The notes under the pieces were generated by a model, which had not been told where the DNA came from, ran no database searches, and saw nothing but the letters and a program-made list of their open reading frames with translations. Source: Nipponacmea schrenckii (taxonomy: Eukaryota > Mollusca > Gastropoda > Lottiidae). Taken from it: a stretch of DNA of 64,000 nucleotides. The stretch spans positions 24,273,398 through 24,337,397 of the forward strand of contig JAUJPP010000003.1 in NCBI GenBank assembly GCA_030562195.1, given 5' to 3'. This document shows positions 48,115-61,800 of the stretch, one piece after another (the stretch's first letter is position 1; each line of letters opens with the position of its first letter). The position numbers and the translations under genes were made by a program.

Positions 48115-48694
48115 TGGGTTTATACTTTTTACGCCGTACGCTGTTTAGCGGCGTAAAACGCCAGACCTGACTGCGCTGGTCTAAAGTGTAAACACACGCT
48201 TGCTAACGCCCGCATGCGCCGACCTTTTTTGGTCTTGAATGTATGTTATTAGTCTACAGAAGAACAAGAAATGTACGAAAATCGCATAATCCCTTCAAAT
48301 ATACATGTACCTTCAATTCTAAACTTCTTCTTCTTTCTATATGTCTTTGCTATCTATAGACAGACAGATACATCGCGCATTCATGTCATAAACTATGCAA
48401 TTACATAACTGATTTCAACGTTGTCAATGTTTGAAGAAAAGATCCAAATCACTTCTTGTCTGTGTTGTACAATGGCTACTTGTGATGGGTTAATTGCCGG
48501 CGTTTGCTAGCCTAAACGCTGGAAAGTTCAACACAGTTGAACCCTGGAAAAAGTGACGCCGTCAAACGCCGTTTTACGGCGTGACTCGCTGGCGATGTAA
48601 GTATAAATAGATGCGCTGAAGAACTCCAGCAAACGCCGTATCCCAGCGTGTAAAAACGTTTACGGCGTTAAACGCCGTAAGAAGTATAAACCCA
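48115..48694. mobile_element. 580-bp inverted-repeat element (MITE) next to GT31 stop codon
   Basis: Both ends carry TGGGTTTATACTT followed by TTAC and a CG-rich block in inverted orientation (left 48115-48138, right 48671-48694). The interior is rich in ACGCCG and CGGCGT blocks that fold on one another, unlike the AT-rich surroundings. There is no coding capacity. No clear target duplication is visible. It ends 23 bp past the stop codon of the GT31 gene, so it would lie in that gene's 3' UTR. Confidence 0.75.
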
Positions 48695-48717
48695 CCTTTA
48701 CTCTAACACAACACAAA

Positions 48718-50079
48718 CTAGTGCTGTCCTAATGTTAAAGATTTTCTTGCTAATCTTCTAGTTGTAAATAAATGGTACGCTTTCTTGACGAATTTGTCGG
48801 GAATGCACATAGCTAGAATGTTACATTCAAGCAAATTCTTTACAATGCAATTCTTCAAATAATCATAATTGTCAATCTTTATAAAACTTTCTTTAAAATC
48901 TTCTAATTTTATCTTTGCCTGGTGGCGTAAAATTCCATAAACATAAATATCATCGATCCAGAAAAACGGTGAGACGAAAGCCGCCTTATAGAGTCGTATT
49001 GCAATCTCACTTCTAAACAATGCTGCGAAGCCGGGGCAGTATGCCCACGGGTATCTTCGTCTTCCTTGAAACTCATTTTGGGCGATTTTCCATTTTCCTG
49101 CCCGGAATATTATAGGATAGTTAACTGCATGGCAATGTAAAGTATTGGGATTAAGACGTGATGCAAATAATTCTAGAAATAACTGCATATCAAAAATAAC
49201 ATCGTCATCTACCCTAAGCACCCATTCTGAATTATGGCAAAATTCTGTCACCCATCGTAATCCCATCACAGCTTTATGAGTCAAATTGTGGTAAGAATCT
49301 ATGAAATCTCCTTGCACGATATCTTTATGTTTCATACTTTCATCTTCAACAGCAGCTTGAACATTTCGATCAGACGGCCGACCCACTAAGAAAACTACTC
49401 TTATTTTGTAAGGTAAAAACAAAGTTTTAGAACCATACGTTTCTCTTATTGTGTTTCGTCTGTTATAGTTTGGTATGGAAGAATGAACCATCACTAAAAC
49501 ATTTGTAACCAATGACCCCGAACAGATGTCGCTATTATTGATGAGGTAATCGTTAAATAAAGTAATTGGTAATTGTCGGCTTTTGGTATAATAGTCTGAA
49601 ATTTGAACGGAAACTGTCAGATTATTCTGAACAATAGGTGTTACCACTTCACCAACTTTCTCATCGGTAATCAGGAACGATATATTATCGTAAGGTGTTT
49701 CATTGTCCATTAGTGAAAATGCTATGTCTTCATCATCAAAATTCAAACCGTTTTTTAACAGAAAACTGAAGAATCCCAAATATCTCGGACTTCGACTGTC
49801 AGCTGATTTCGAATTCTTCCACACTATCGGATGTAGCACAATAAATCCAACCACAACGCAAATAATTAACTGTTTTGTTTTTATCCATCGCCTGGAAAAA
49901 AGTTCATATTTCTTATATAATCTCATATTAAATGATCTATAGGGTGCAATGGGTAAATTTATGGGTTTATCCGTCATAAGTCCCGTAACTGAATTGCAAA
50001 AAACGAGGATATAAACAGGAATCCACATCTTAGTGAAAACATACCGGTAACACTTACCAAAAGCTATACATTTTATCAA
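48718..50079 (-). CDS. Glycosyltransferase family 31 (beta-1,3-galactosyltransferase-like)
   Basis: A single-exon open frame of 453 codons encodes a type II Golgi glycosyltransferase that would move Gal or GlcNAc from UDP-sugar onto glycans. Seen: a membrane anchor at residues 70-87 (LIICVVVGFIVLHPIVW), a stem with N-glycosylation sites, then the GT31 core from about residue 193: VLVMVHSSIPNYNRRNTIRE, VVFLVGRPSD, DFIDSYHNLTHKA, the metal-binding DDD at 291-293 in WVLRVDDDVIFD, YCPGFAALF and WIDDIYVYGIL, in place of the usual E-D-V-Y-x-G. The Met at residue 52 (49926) is the better start for a 402-residue protein with the usual short cytosolic tail. The 51 residues before it hold a second hydrophobic segment and may be leader. 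Acceptor cannot be named. Confidence 0.93.
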   Translation of the reverse strand: MIKCIAFGKCYRYVFTKMWIPVYILVFCNSVTGLMTDKPINLPIAPYRSFNMRLYKKYELFSRRWIKTKQLIICVVVGFIVLHPIVWKNSKSADSRSPRYLGFFSFLLKNGLNFDDEDIAFSLMDNETPYDNISFLITDEKVGEVVTPIVQNNLTVSVQISDYYTKSRQLPITLFNDYLINNSDICSGSLVTNVLVMVHSSIPNYNRRNTIRETYGSKTLFLPYKIRVVFLVGRPSDRNVQAAVEDESMKHKDIVQGDFIDSYHNLTHKAVMGLRWVTEFCHNSEWVLRVDDDVIFDMQLFLELFASRLNPNTLHCHAVNYPIIFRAGKWKIAQNEFQGRRRYPWAYCPGFAALFRSEIAIRLYKAAFVSPFFWIDDIYVYGILRHQAKIKLEDFKESFIKIDNYDYLKNCIVKNLLECNILAMCIPDKFVKKAYHLFTTRRLARKSLTLGQH

Positions 50080-53000
50080 TAACAGATGGATGTTTTAGGT
50101 ACCGGAGTTGTTCTCTACATAACTTTCCAAAGCGAATATAAAATATTAAATAAACTAGCTGTAGTATCCATATTGATATACACTACCATCTGATCTAGTT
50201 CAAATATTCACAATAATTGAGCTCAACAGCTTGTCTGAACACGGTTTTGATCGAATATATAAATATAAAAATTACTTATTTTTTTTAATGGCTGATGATC
50301 CAATGGAAGACAATACAAGATCAATTGTCTCTGAAAGTTGCAGTCTGTGAATGAGGCCGGATGGGAGTTGTCGCATGTAGGTTCGGTTTTATCGATGACT
50401 CCTTCCATTATGGTCGCTAGGCAGAATGTTCAGGAATTTTCTCATTTTAAAGCCACTTTTTTGTTTGGTTCAATCTGGTTTTTATTATTAAATTTTTCAA
50501 AATTTCCTTTTATAAGTTTAGTCATTTTATAATATTACCTCCCTTGGCACTAAAATAATCATTTTTGTGGATAGAAAGTTTGTTATTTGTTTGAACACCC
50601 GCTTACGACGGTTATGTTCATATAATAACACTCACAGAAACTGTCGTTTTGAATTCAAAGAAAGATGGAACCAACCAATGATTGACCAAAACCAACAATC
50701 CAAAAATTTAGATTCATTATAACTGGTCCCTTTGGGTCTTTTCTTTCCCGAATTATCTTGACCCGTTTACAGCTGGATCGACTGATGACTATGCAAGGTC
50801 TTAACACATTCTCATGCCTATAAAGAATAGAATGCACGACTACTAAGCAAATGACTCCATTCCTTAGCTCTCACCTACTAAAAAAACTTATTCACAAGGA
50901 AAAATAAAACATTTTGTTGTCATATATGGTTGTGAACAAAAAACAGGGGTTAACAACTGTTGGGAAATTGACAATAAAATAGAAATTGACATGATTTGTG
51001 TTCGTGAATACAGTGACAGTGGTAGGTCATGATTTGATATTAATTTCTTTCTTAAATTCAATAGAGTTATCCAGCGTTACCGGGTTTTTGATTGAAAACC
51101 TGATAACAATTATTATGTCGTTTACTACAAGTTATAAACTGAAGCATTTGCTATGGAATAAGATAGGCATTTATTGAACCCTGGACTCTCAGGTTAGCGA
51201 GAAGCATCTTATTCACTGACTGGACTAGAACTAGAAGAAGATAGCACCACTACAATAATGCTGTGGAAAGTGTGTCAGTATTAGCTAATTACGTTTATCT
51301 GGTTTCTACACTGCCTCCATCTCTATTAGTGGAGTAACGCATTGAAAAATGATATTGATTTGGTGCATCTATTTAAGGGCTATGGAATTAAAATTTGTTG
51401 GAAATGTAGTGAGGGGGGGGGGGAGTACAAAGTATTGCTACCAACCTATTCCACAACCCCACCACCCCTTCGCAATTCCACTTGTGCCGCCCTTCGGTGC
51501 AGCTGCATTATCAAATGTTAACGTTACGTGTCATCAAACAGGTTATAGACAACATAAATATAATCTACTCTACACTTAATGTATAGTTCCCGAAACCGTT
51601 CGCTTGATAACAGGCTACTGCTTTGTGAATTTCACATATTATTTAGATTTCAACTGTATATTTTCTCAATCGTTTAAACATTAGATATTTTGTGTCTACA
51701 CTTTCATTAAATTATTTAGGGTAATGATGTAAGTGATTTGCAGACTATGGGTAATTTAGATGATCTTAAAAAGCGAATACTTATGTCCACTAAAAAAAAG
51801 AAGATACTGCTAAACACTGTAACAATCTGTTTTTCGATAGAACGATTAAAAAAGTAAAAGCAGACAAATAAATCTGTTCTTCCATTGCTCTCGATACAAT
51901 GGATTATGTCATTTTCATTATTAACGCTGTTTTCTAAACACTGTCCGATTTTCAAAAATTTCCCACTAGTATTTTCCTATTGAAATCTTAGGTTATAATT
52001 TAATATTTTCAAGAATGTCTCGACATACAGCCGTTATGTAAAAGAGATAATACGTGTATCCTAATCCAGCAACCATAGATAGTCTACCTTCCCCAAGATA
52101 CAATTTCTATATTTTTCATTATTAATATAAAGTAGGATTCGTTTTACCAGTACATATTTACCCTAATTTCTACTTTTCAAAACACGTTTAGTTTTAACAA
52201 TATAGCCCTTCGAATACATGGTTATATTGTTGAGTTTTCACTCGAATAGACCAGCAAACTACATCTTATAGAGTCTTATATTCATTCAAGCGCTCATACA
52301 TTGTAACCCTATCCATTTTTCATTTAATCCCGCTATACAAGTGGAGTTAAAGCTGTATGACCGACTACTCTTCACTGAGTGTTTTGTGGTAAATTTGGAT
52401 CTAGCTGGGAGACAATATAATTTTATGGATTATTAAGTATTTTTAATGAAGTTACAGTGAGTAATTCTTTTGTTTTTATTTATGTTCTTGACCATGGGTA
52501 ACGTATTAGCTAATTAGATTCTTATTAAAACGTGACAGGTGTATATATTTTGATGATCCGTTCTTTGGGTGTTAAATTATCAAGAAACTCCTTCAGATTA
52601 CCCAGGATAGAAGCTTTCTTATTGTTGATTCTGGGTAAGGCACACAAAGTAACTAATAGTATATGGGATAATCATTGTACAGAGCACCTGTGATTTATGT
52701 TTTGACGATTATTCTATGTCCGTACAGACAGCTTATGGGTGTTGAGGAAGCACTTTCTAGAGATATATATCTTATAATAAAACGGTTTACATGATCATAC
52801 ATGCAGCATTATCAAGAGCCTTGAGAATTATTCTATACCTTTAGCTATTTCTTAATGTCTATACAAATTTTTTTTGTATAATTCAATGTTGATATTGACA
52901 GCGATATATAATATTAGCCTTGAATTTGATATTTCTGTGCAAAATAATTCAAACCTGCGTACAGTAGTCTACAAATCACCACCTGTAATATGAAACGAAG

Positions 53001-53229
53001 AGGCCATGCTTGTTATAAAACCAACCCTTAGTTCCTCCAGTCAAACCATATAGGACGTACCTGAAACAAGTTTACATGATGTATGATTTACAAATATTTT
53101 AAATTCTGAAATAGTTTAAATTCTGATCGGTTTATGTCGGTTCTATCCGTATAACGTAAAGAAATTGTTCCTGGTTTGATTGGGTTAAATTTACGGCTCT
53201 ATCTTAATTATTTAAAGCCATTGATCACC
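50080..53229. other. Intergenic upstream of GT31, no gene seen
   Basis: Would include the GT31 promoter and any leader exon. A 12-base poly-G run lies near 51413-51424. Short open frames have no recognisable content. Confidence 0.4.
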
Positions 53230-54590
53230 TTTTCGTTGAGAATATGTTGGCCCACCCCTTATGTCGGTTCTATCGCTTTTGTTTGTCAGAAAGGTATCCT
53301 GGTTTGTATGGGTATATGTCGGTTCTATCGCTTTTGTTTGTCAGAAAGTGATCCTGGTTTGTATGTGTATATGTCGGTTCTATCCTTTTATATATCAGAA
53401 AGTGATCCTGGTTTGTATGGGTATATGTCGGTTCTATCGCTTTTATATATCAGAAAGTGATCCTGGTTTGTATGTGTATATGTCGGTTCTATCTATCCCT
53501 TTGTTTGTCAGAAATTGATTCTGGTTTGTATGGGTATATGTCGGTTCTATCGCTTTTATATATCAGAAAGTGATCCTGGTTTGTATGTGTATATGTCGGT
53601 TCTATCTATCCCTTTGTTTGTCAGAAATTGATTCTGGTTTGTATGGGTATATGTCGGTTCTATCGCTTTTGTTTGTCAGAAATTTGTTCTGGTTTGTATG
53701 GGTATATGTCGGTTCTATTTCTTTTGTTTGTCAGAAATTGGTCCTGGTTTGTATGGGTATATGTCGGTTCTATCGCTTTTGTTTGTTAGAAATTGATCCT
53801 GGTCTGTATGCGTATATGTCGGTTATATCGTTTAGTTTGTCAGAAATGGATCCTGGTTTATATGAATATATGTCGGTTCTATCCTTTTGTTTGTCATAGG
53901 TGCAGAAGAGTAGGACGTAAAACTCCATTCATTTCATTTCATTTGTTTGTCAGAAATTGATTCGGGTTTGTAGGGTATATGTCGGTTCTATTTCTTTTGT
54001 TTGTCAGAAATTGATCCTGGTTTGTATGGGTATATGTCGGTTCTATCTATCCCTTTGTTTGTCAGATATTGATTCTGGTTTGTATGCGTATATGTCGGTT
54101 CTATCTATCTCTTTGTTTGTCAGAAAGTGATCCTGGTTTGTATGGGTATTATGTCAGTTCTATCCTTTTGTTTGTCAAAAATCGGTTCTGGTTCGTATGG
54201 GTATATGTCGGTATTGTGTCACTTCTAACCTTTGGTTTGTCAGAAATTGGTTCTGGTTTGTATGGGTATATGTCGGTATTATGTCACTTCTAACCTTTTG
54301 TTTGTCAGAAATTGGTCCTGGTTTGTATGGGTATTATGTCAGTTCTATCCTTTTGTTTGTTAGAAATTGATTCTGGTTTGTATGGGTATATGTCGGTATT
54401 ATGTCACTTCTAACCTTTTGTTTGTCAGAATTTGATCCTGGTTTGTATGGGTATATGACGGTTTCATCCTTTTGTTTGTCAGAAATTTTTTTTGGTTTGT
54501 ATGGGTATATGTCGGCTCTATCCTTCTGTTTGTCCGAAATTGTTTCTGGTTTATATGGGTACATGTCGTCTCTATCCTTGACATTCAAAG
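53230..54590. repeat. Minisatellite, about 55-bp unit
   Basis: About 24 copies of TCCTGGTTTGTATGGGTATA / TGTCGGTTCTATCGCTTTTG / TTTGTCAGAAATTGA. Variants add CTATCTATCCC or a TATTATGTCACTTC module in the second half. One unit is interrupted at 53896-53940 by an unrelated GTGCAGAAGAGTAGGACGTA block. Overlapping open frames on both strands (up to 144 codons) are products of the repeat. Confidence 0.92.
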
Positions 54591-54599
54591 AAATAGACC

Positions 54600-57500
54600 A
54601 TTTTCCGTTGCTTGTAAATCTGTTTACCTGGAGTAAAGACACTAATCTCTGGTTTTGGTGCGTATATATGTATATTGGTTTGTTCCTTGTTTTTGTTATA
54701 ATTGTATGAGCTAAGGGAAATGTATAATTAGTAAAATGTAAGTTTGAACCATACTGTTTGATACACACCTAATAATGTTAGTATTATGTGGTAATTATAA
54801 TATATGATTGTTTAAAAGAAAGCCCTCTAGCTATACCTAAATATATCTATAGCTTATAATAATAGATCAACATCAAAGCAACTCGATTTACGATGATTTT
54901 AACTGTTAAAGATGTTGTACGAAGGACAGGATAACTAATTTTGCACATTAAGGTAAATATTTGCTTGATTTATTACTGTGGACAGAGAACCTCGATCTTT
55001 CAGTGTTTTAAAGACAAAATTGTATCATACATTGATCCATTATTTCACTGGGGTTTTACTTTTTCAGTTCTTATTGTTGTAAGTGTTATATTAGTATCTG
55101 TACAATGTCCTTGAAGACATATCCAGCCTTGTATGAGACAGGATACGTTGCACCTTGATAACCGATAGATTAATAAGGAACATATATATTTTTTTTTCAC
55201 ATATTGTTTGAAATCATTTGAGTATGATCACTATGATATTATATATAATATCCACATACAGTTTGTTTACTAGCGACAATAAAATGTTACTTATGACCGA
55301 AATTGTTACCAAATAATTCGGAGTGTTCATATATATTACAATGCTATTTTGGTATTTGTACTATCGTATTGAATCATATTATGTCAATGTCCACAATACA
55401 TTCAGTCATTAAGGACAACATGGGGGGTATATTATGACACCATTTAAACGTTGATAATCTGTTGAAAGTGTCTACTTCACATGCTGGTTGAGACGTCAAT
55501 CATACATATTTAGATTTACATCTAACTTCACTGGCATTTTAAAAGTACATTTAGATTTGTGATACGAATTATATACCAAGAATGTGCACCTTTTATTTGA
55601 AGTAACTGGATTTCTTTCCGCTACCCTTTTGTGTCATTTGAGGTTTGCAAGAATATTGAAATTTCAATATTGGTATTGCTAATGTTGTGTCACTATCTAA
55701 TTTAAATCTATATTTGGATGTTTCGTTATGAAACATTTCATTTTAAGATCAACTAAAATAAGATCACCGCGAACACTTGATACCGTTCTATAACTGGGAA
55801 AGTCAACCTGGCAACTCTTTTCAGGAGTTTACATGACTTGTATTGTTTTAGAATATTTGGTATAGTTAAAACAAATCAAAAAAACGAAAAACGATTTACC
55901 ACAAAGGAAGTGAATATGTTTTGATTTTTTGTCGTGAACGTAGGAGTGTTACTGATCACCCCTGTGTGATTTTAAAAGATGAAGAGTTTTTGTGACTGAC
56001 AGCGACTGAGAATAATTGGTGTTATTATGTAAGAGATATGTAAGATACATCAAGAAAAAACCTGCCTCGCCCAGTTTTTGTTTACTATATAGTTTTTGTC
56101 CTTTACTTTCAATGAACGTGCTAGATATATAGGTAAAACTAGGATTATACGAGATCAAGGGCTCGAATATTTTTGTGGGATTATGTATGATACAGATTAC
56201 AAGAATAATACATTGTATGAATAAATTAAGGAAATGAACCGTTGCATTTAAGGAATTTCGTTCAACGAGTGTACTTGAGAAATAAGATACCAACGAGCCT
56301 TATTTTTGCTTTCTGAGAACTGTAACACGTTTTATCTGAATGTTATTAATCTTTTTTACAGTTTTTTCTTCTCGGAGTGTGTAGTATTGGATATTTTTGG
56401 ATTACCTTTGTCTTGTGTTGGTTGTACATGTATCTTAGATAGTTGTTGATTAGAAATCAATATTTTTCAATGACACCTAGATGTTTATCCTGTTAGTCCA
56501 AGCATATTCACCTTAGATCTGGAAAACAAAATCATCGTCTTTCTGGCGACATCTGTGGCTTGATGAAAAGATTCACCTTTAGATTCTCCAAGAGTTTTTA
56601 CTTGACTATGATCTTTTGGATCTCCTTAGTGGACAGTACTATTTTTTAGAGCTTTGAATGGACGCAGATCTTTAAAAATATAATTTGACGCCTTTTGAGT
56701 GGAAAACATTTTAATTACATAGTGTACCTATAGAGGTATGTTGAAATTTTGGTTTTTTTAATTCATTATATTTGCCTTTGTAAAAAATCAGCCAAGTTGA
56801 ACAACAGATTTATCCTCTTTCTTCTCCACTGAACACTGTTTGAATAATATCAATAAAGGGAATGTAGTCACTTTATTATTTTAATAACCATCATATTGTT
56901 CACTGGCCGCATCTTCATTAAGTACTAAAGTCTATGAGTACAGTCCAGTGTTGTGTTCCAGACAGGTCTTATACCATCTTCACAATCGTCAACGCATCAT
57001 ATCTTCTTCTTCAATGACCCAATTTTTTGCAGTAAATGTTTAAGTTGACGAAATACCCTCTGCTTTGTGAAATTGAAATACATCCATATGGCTACATTCC
57101 AATATATTAGTGTTGTTTACGGACTACGAATAAGGACTGCAGAACATACGCTACTCTAATATGTTTCGCTATGTAGTGGTCGAGAAGAACTTTTTTTACA
57201 GAAAATATCACAACTGCCCATCCTTTTGGGCGCTTAAGGCTACAATCTATGTAAGTGACGTCAGATGAATTTCAATCTATGAAAATTTTGTATTTAATTT
57301 ACATTTTGTTAACAAATTGAAACCTGCGTATTTTATGTAAATAGATACAGATAGCTGAAACTGCGTATCTTCAGCTGATAGAAGGAATAATTATTCGACT
57401 ACACCCTTTCAAGCTGCGCATTCACTATTCGCCATCTGGAATTTCTCAATCTCAAATTAAACAAGTTAATTAAGATTATCTTTTACCTTTAAAAGATTTT

Positions 57501-57859
57501 AAAAAACACGAAACACTACTATTTCCATTGACCAAATTTATGAGGGTATGTATAAACTGGACAATCTCGACTAGATTGTAAAGAACAGGATCATATTATT
57601 TTTGTACTAATACAAGGTCTAATCTTTTGTTCAACTACTGTATTGAAAAGTATCCGTTATCTATTTCAATATCCATGTTGTATATTTAAAAACTCTTATA
57701 ATATGTTGGGCCAGGATTCATAAATAACACAGAACTGTTCGCTAAAAATAGGTCCTAAAATTGCAAAGTTAGATAAGTAAGAGTACTTTAGGCGAACATA
57801 GATACCTATTCACCAAATGAAATGCTTATGAATTTTTTTAACATATGATTATAAATTCC
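54600..57859. other. Intergenic, no gene seen
   Basis: AT-rich. The longest frame (minus, 55949-56293, 114 codons) is hydrophobic and Ser/Leu-rich, has no homologue I recognise and is judged non-coding. Confidence 0.4.
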
Positions 57860-58850
57860 AACTCAAACTGATTCTTAGTTTCTTCGAAATCTGATTCTAG
57901 GGTTTTATCAAAATCTAATTATAGATTCCATCAAAATCCAATTCTAGGTTTCATCAAAATCTGATTTTTAAATCTGGTTTATAATTACAGCAATTTATTG
58001 TGGGATATATTAGGATTGAAAAACACAGACCACTGCAAGCAATTGCTGAACCATTTAAAATGTTTCATTGATATATTCCAAATGGAAGCAGATATAGAGT
58101 AATTTTAAATAGATTAGCGCTATATAAATATTGTTAATAATAATATACTTTATCAGGTTTCATCAGAATCTGATTCTAGGCTTCGTAAAAATCTGATTCT
58201 AGATTTCATCAATATCTGAATCTAGGTTTCATCAAAAATCTGAATCTAGGTTTCATCAAAATCTGATTCTAGGTTTCATCAAAATCGGAATTTAAGTTCC
58301 ATCAAAAATCCGAATCTAGGTTTTATCTAGGTATCAAAATCTGATTTCAGGTTTCATCAATATTTGATTCTGGATTTCATCAAAACTTGATTCTAGGTTT
58401 CATCAAAATCTTAAACTAGGTTTCATCAAAATCTTAATCTAGGTTTCATCAAAATCTAAATATAGGTTTCATCGAAACCTAAATATAGGTTTCATCAAAA
58501 CCTAAATATAGGTTTCATCAAAACCTAAATCAAGGTTTCATCAAAAATCTGAATCTAGGTTTCATTTAAATCTGAATCTAGGTTTCATCAAAATCGGAAT
58601 TTAGGTTCCAACAATATCTGAATCACGGTTTGATCAAAATCTAAATCAAGGTTTTATCAAAATCTGATTTCAGGTTTCATCAATATTTGATTCTAGGTTT
58701 CATCAAAATTTGATTCTAGGTTTCATCAAAATCTGATTCAAGGTTTCATCAAAATCTGAATCTAGGTTTCATCAAAATCTGATTCAAAGTTTCATCAAAA
58801 TCTGAAACTAGGTTTTATCAAAATCTGATCCTAGTTTTCTAGGTTCTAGT
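57860..58850. repeat. Minisatellite, about 23-bp unit
   Basis: Dozens of copies of AGGTTTCATCAAAATCTGAATCT with drift (CTAAATATAGG, GGAATTTAGG). A 170-bp non-repeat insertion lies at about 57980-58150. Most ordered between 58150 and 58840. Confidence 0.92.
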
Positions 58851-58859
58851 TATCACTAT

Positions 58860-61800
58860 ATACAAGATAATTCATGCTATTTCTTTCAATATAATATAGC
58901 CAATTTCCAAAAATTATGAACCACGAAATTTAAACTCATCATGACTAATAATATACAATAATACCCTTTCTCTGTGGGTGGCAAGAAAATCGTCGTCTGT
59001 CAAATTAAAGGTGTGGTAGGTTCGAATTAGTTCAATGATTTCGATAGGAAAATATTTAAGACCCATATCTACTAATCATGATTCAACCTTTCGTATTTGC
59101 CTTTAAGGGCCTTCATTATTAAATTCTAGTATTTTAGATTATGTGAATAGATATCAGGACATAATATGACAAAAACATCAAATTACCTTTCTAATATTAT
59201 TTCCTTGGTGTTATATAACATGTGCAACCGTATCGCTCTGTTATTGAGCGCTTTTAAAACATTTATAGTAGCTAAAGATGTAATACAATTGCGCCTTGAG
59301 TTTTGTCCTAGTTGATCATCCATGACCATTGTGTTGGTATGTATGATGTATTAAAACTACATAGGGTTTAGTTCGGTTACACCCATGTGTTATGCAGGCC
59401 TATTGCAAAAAAAATAAAGAAAAAGAAAAGCACGTGTATAGCTACATTTACAGAATTAATTTTTTTTATATGGAATGGTATCATCATTTACTTTATCACA
59501 AATTTTCATGGTATATTTTAAGGCAAAACGTAAGTTTTTCGTCAAATCGAGAACTCAAACTTCCCTTCCACAACAAGGTGAAGCCTTATAAGTTGTTGCT
59601 CCATAAAACTGTATCAATATATCTGATCGCAGTATTGATCAAATGTATAGTCTTGTTGACATCTGTTGCAACGCTACCAAATATTTGGAAGAACTAACTG
59701 ACATTGCGAGCGGTTACTCTATTTCCTTGACTGTGAATCAATCAAATTTGACACTTGATTATCATATATTGATTACTGTATTACTTATTGAATTCTTCAA
59801 CACACAAAAATAGATAAATACACATGGTACTTGACCCACTTTTAGGCCTATATAAGATCAGCCCCTTTCTTAAAGTTCTGTAAAATGTCAATTTGGTCGA
59901 CAGATCTTTGCTTTGTCTCTCCCGTCTTACGTTTTAAACTCTGAAAAATGCGTAAATTTGGAAGTAGATAAGTAACTTTTTGCTAAAATATAAATAACAT
60001 AATATGGCGATGGATACTTAATTGAACAGGTTTGATGACCTACCACAGTGGCCTAAATTGAGTATTTAAATGCACACACTTCTATTTTATTACGAACGAA
60101 AAATTTCGTTTTTATCAGTTTTAAATTTATAAAGCTAAATAAACATTTACAAACATAAACAGCGGCTTTGTATACCAAGAACTCGATTAAATTCCTTTCA
60201 ATGTGTCAATGTCAATGCCAATTATAAATTCTTGTCATTTCGTTTCTTAGCATTTTTGTATCACATTTCATTTAACTAATTTGACAAAATGAAATGAATA
60301 GAATTTTACATCCTATTGCGCCTTATTGTCTTATGAAGACGGAAACGACATGCAGCGTTCAACTTGGGAAATTTTGCCAGGACAGCGACATAAGAATACT
60401 CTGCGATTCCCGACTGACGATGGATCATTTACTTATTTTGTTCGCTAAATCTATGCCCCGGTTCTTCACACCAACTTCTATTTTCAAATGGGGTATTAAT
60501 TGCTCTTTTCCGCCTATTCTGCAAGACATAACTATTGGCTCTTCTGAAACAATAACAGCCTTGAACTGACCTTTCAATCTGGTAGAAAACAAAGGTTTCT
60601 GGTAAAAAGCTCAATTTTAGATAATGGTTGATGAACAGTACATGTATTAACCTTTAGCTTATCACCGGGCGAGGCGTCGTCACTTTCAAACCAGATAAAC
60701 CACATTGTAACTAAAACAAACAGACAGTGTGAAACAAACCTGGTATTGTGTTAGTCAATGCAGGTGAACCATCAATTATCAGAAAGTTAAAGCACTGTTT
60801 GTTTTCTTCTGATAAATTTATTCACTTTTCTAATTATTTCGTAGATTTAAAAGACATGTGAAGTAAGATGTGTGATCACACCCCTCAGAGCGATATCTCA
60901 ACGAAATAAAAATCACAAAATCAGATCACATCTCTTTTGAGGCATTGTAGATTAAAAACAAAGTCAGATGGATGGCACGATTTCCACAGAAAGCAAACGT
61001 TAATGTCCAGTGCTATTGTGAATCGGATAATTACCGTGAAATGGAATTTTATTCCTACATTTCTGCCCAACATACGTTTGGATTTCCCCGTACAGTTTCA
61101 AACGAGGACATTGGCAGTATTCTAATCTTTGTCTGTTTCCAGTTGTCGGGAGATCTTTAGGTTAAGTAACTGAGCTATGTTTCAACCAGAATAGTGTGGT
61201 GATGGAGATATAGAATGGAAAGCCACGAAGCTCTTTTCGCTTTTCCACACATTTTACACTCAGATCGGAAAAAAAACTTCCACAAAACAATGGATGACAG
61301 TTTTTTTTCTGACAGTTTTGTGACTTCCAATTCCAAACCGTCCTACAATCATGCAGGTGCTAAGTTTTGTTAGGATATCAGGAAACAAGTCGGTATCAGT
61401 TATTTCAGGTTGCTTAGTGTACTGATTATACATATGTATACCATCTTAAAGGCGTTTGTTAATATTACATGACATTAAACACTAATTTTTTTTATACATT
61501 AAATTTTTCAACACTGACATTTTCTGAAAAAAAAATCCGGGAAATGTGTTTTACATTGAAATCCGAGTATTAGTGGAAAAGAAACAATGAAATAAGATAC
61601 CAATAAACCAAATGGGCCTCAAATAGTTTGTTACTGGTATTTATTGTAAATATATTCTGGATCAGCTGTTGGTGATATTGTATAATTGTCAGTAACACTT
61701 GTTAGATGAGAAACGGAAGACCAGTCTGTTTGCATGACACAGTTTTTCGGTTATTAATCACTTTATTGTCTGTTGTTTGGTCTGATTTCTCGACATTTCT

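Noticed and set aside
53176..54768. Several long frames with repeated PGLYGYMSVLSF (plus) and DKQK..IYPYKP (minus)
   Set aside because: They track the 55-bp minisatellite, jump frames between units and lack start or splice context.
55949..56293. A 114-codon minus-strand frame with two SST(L/F)(V/I)E segments
   Set aside because: No homology recognised, AT-driven composition, no promoter or splice context.
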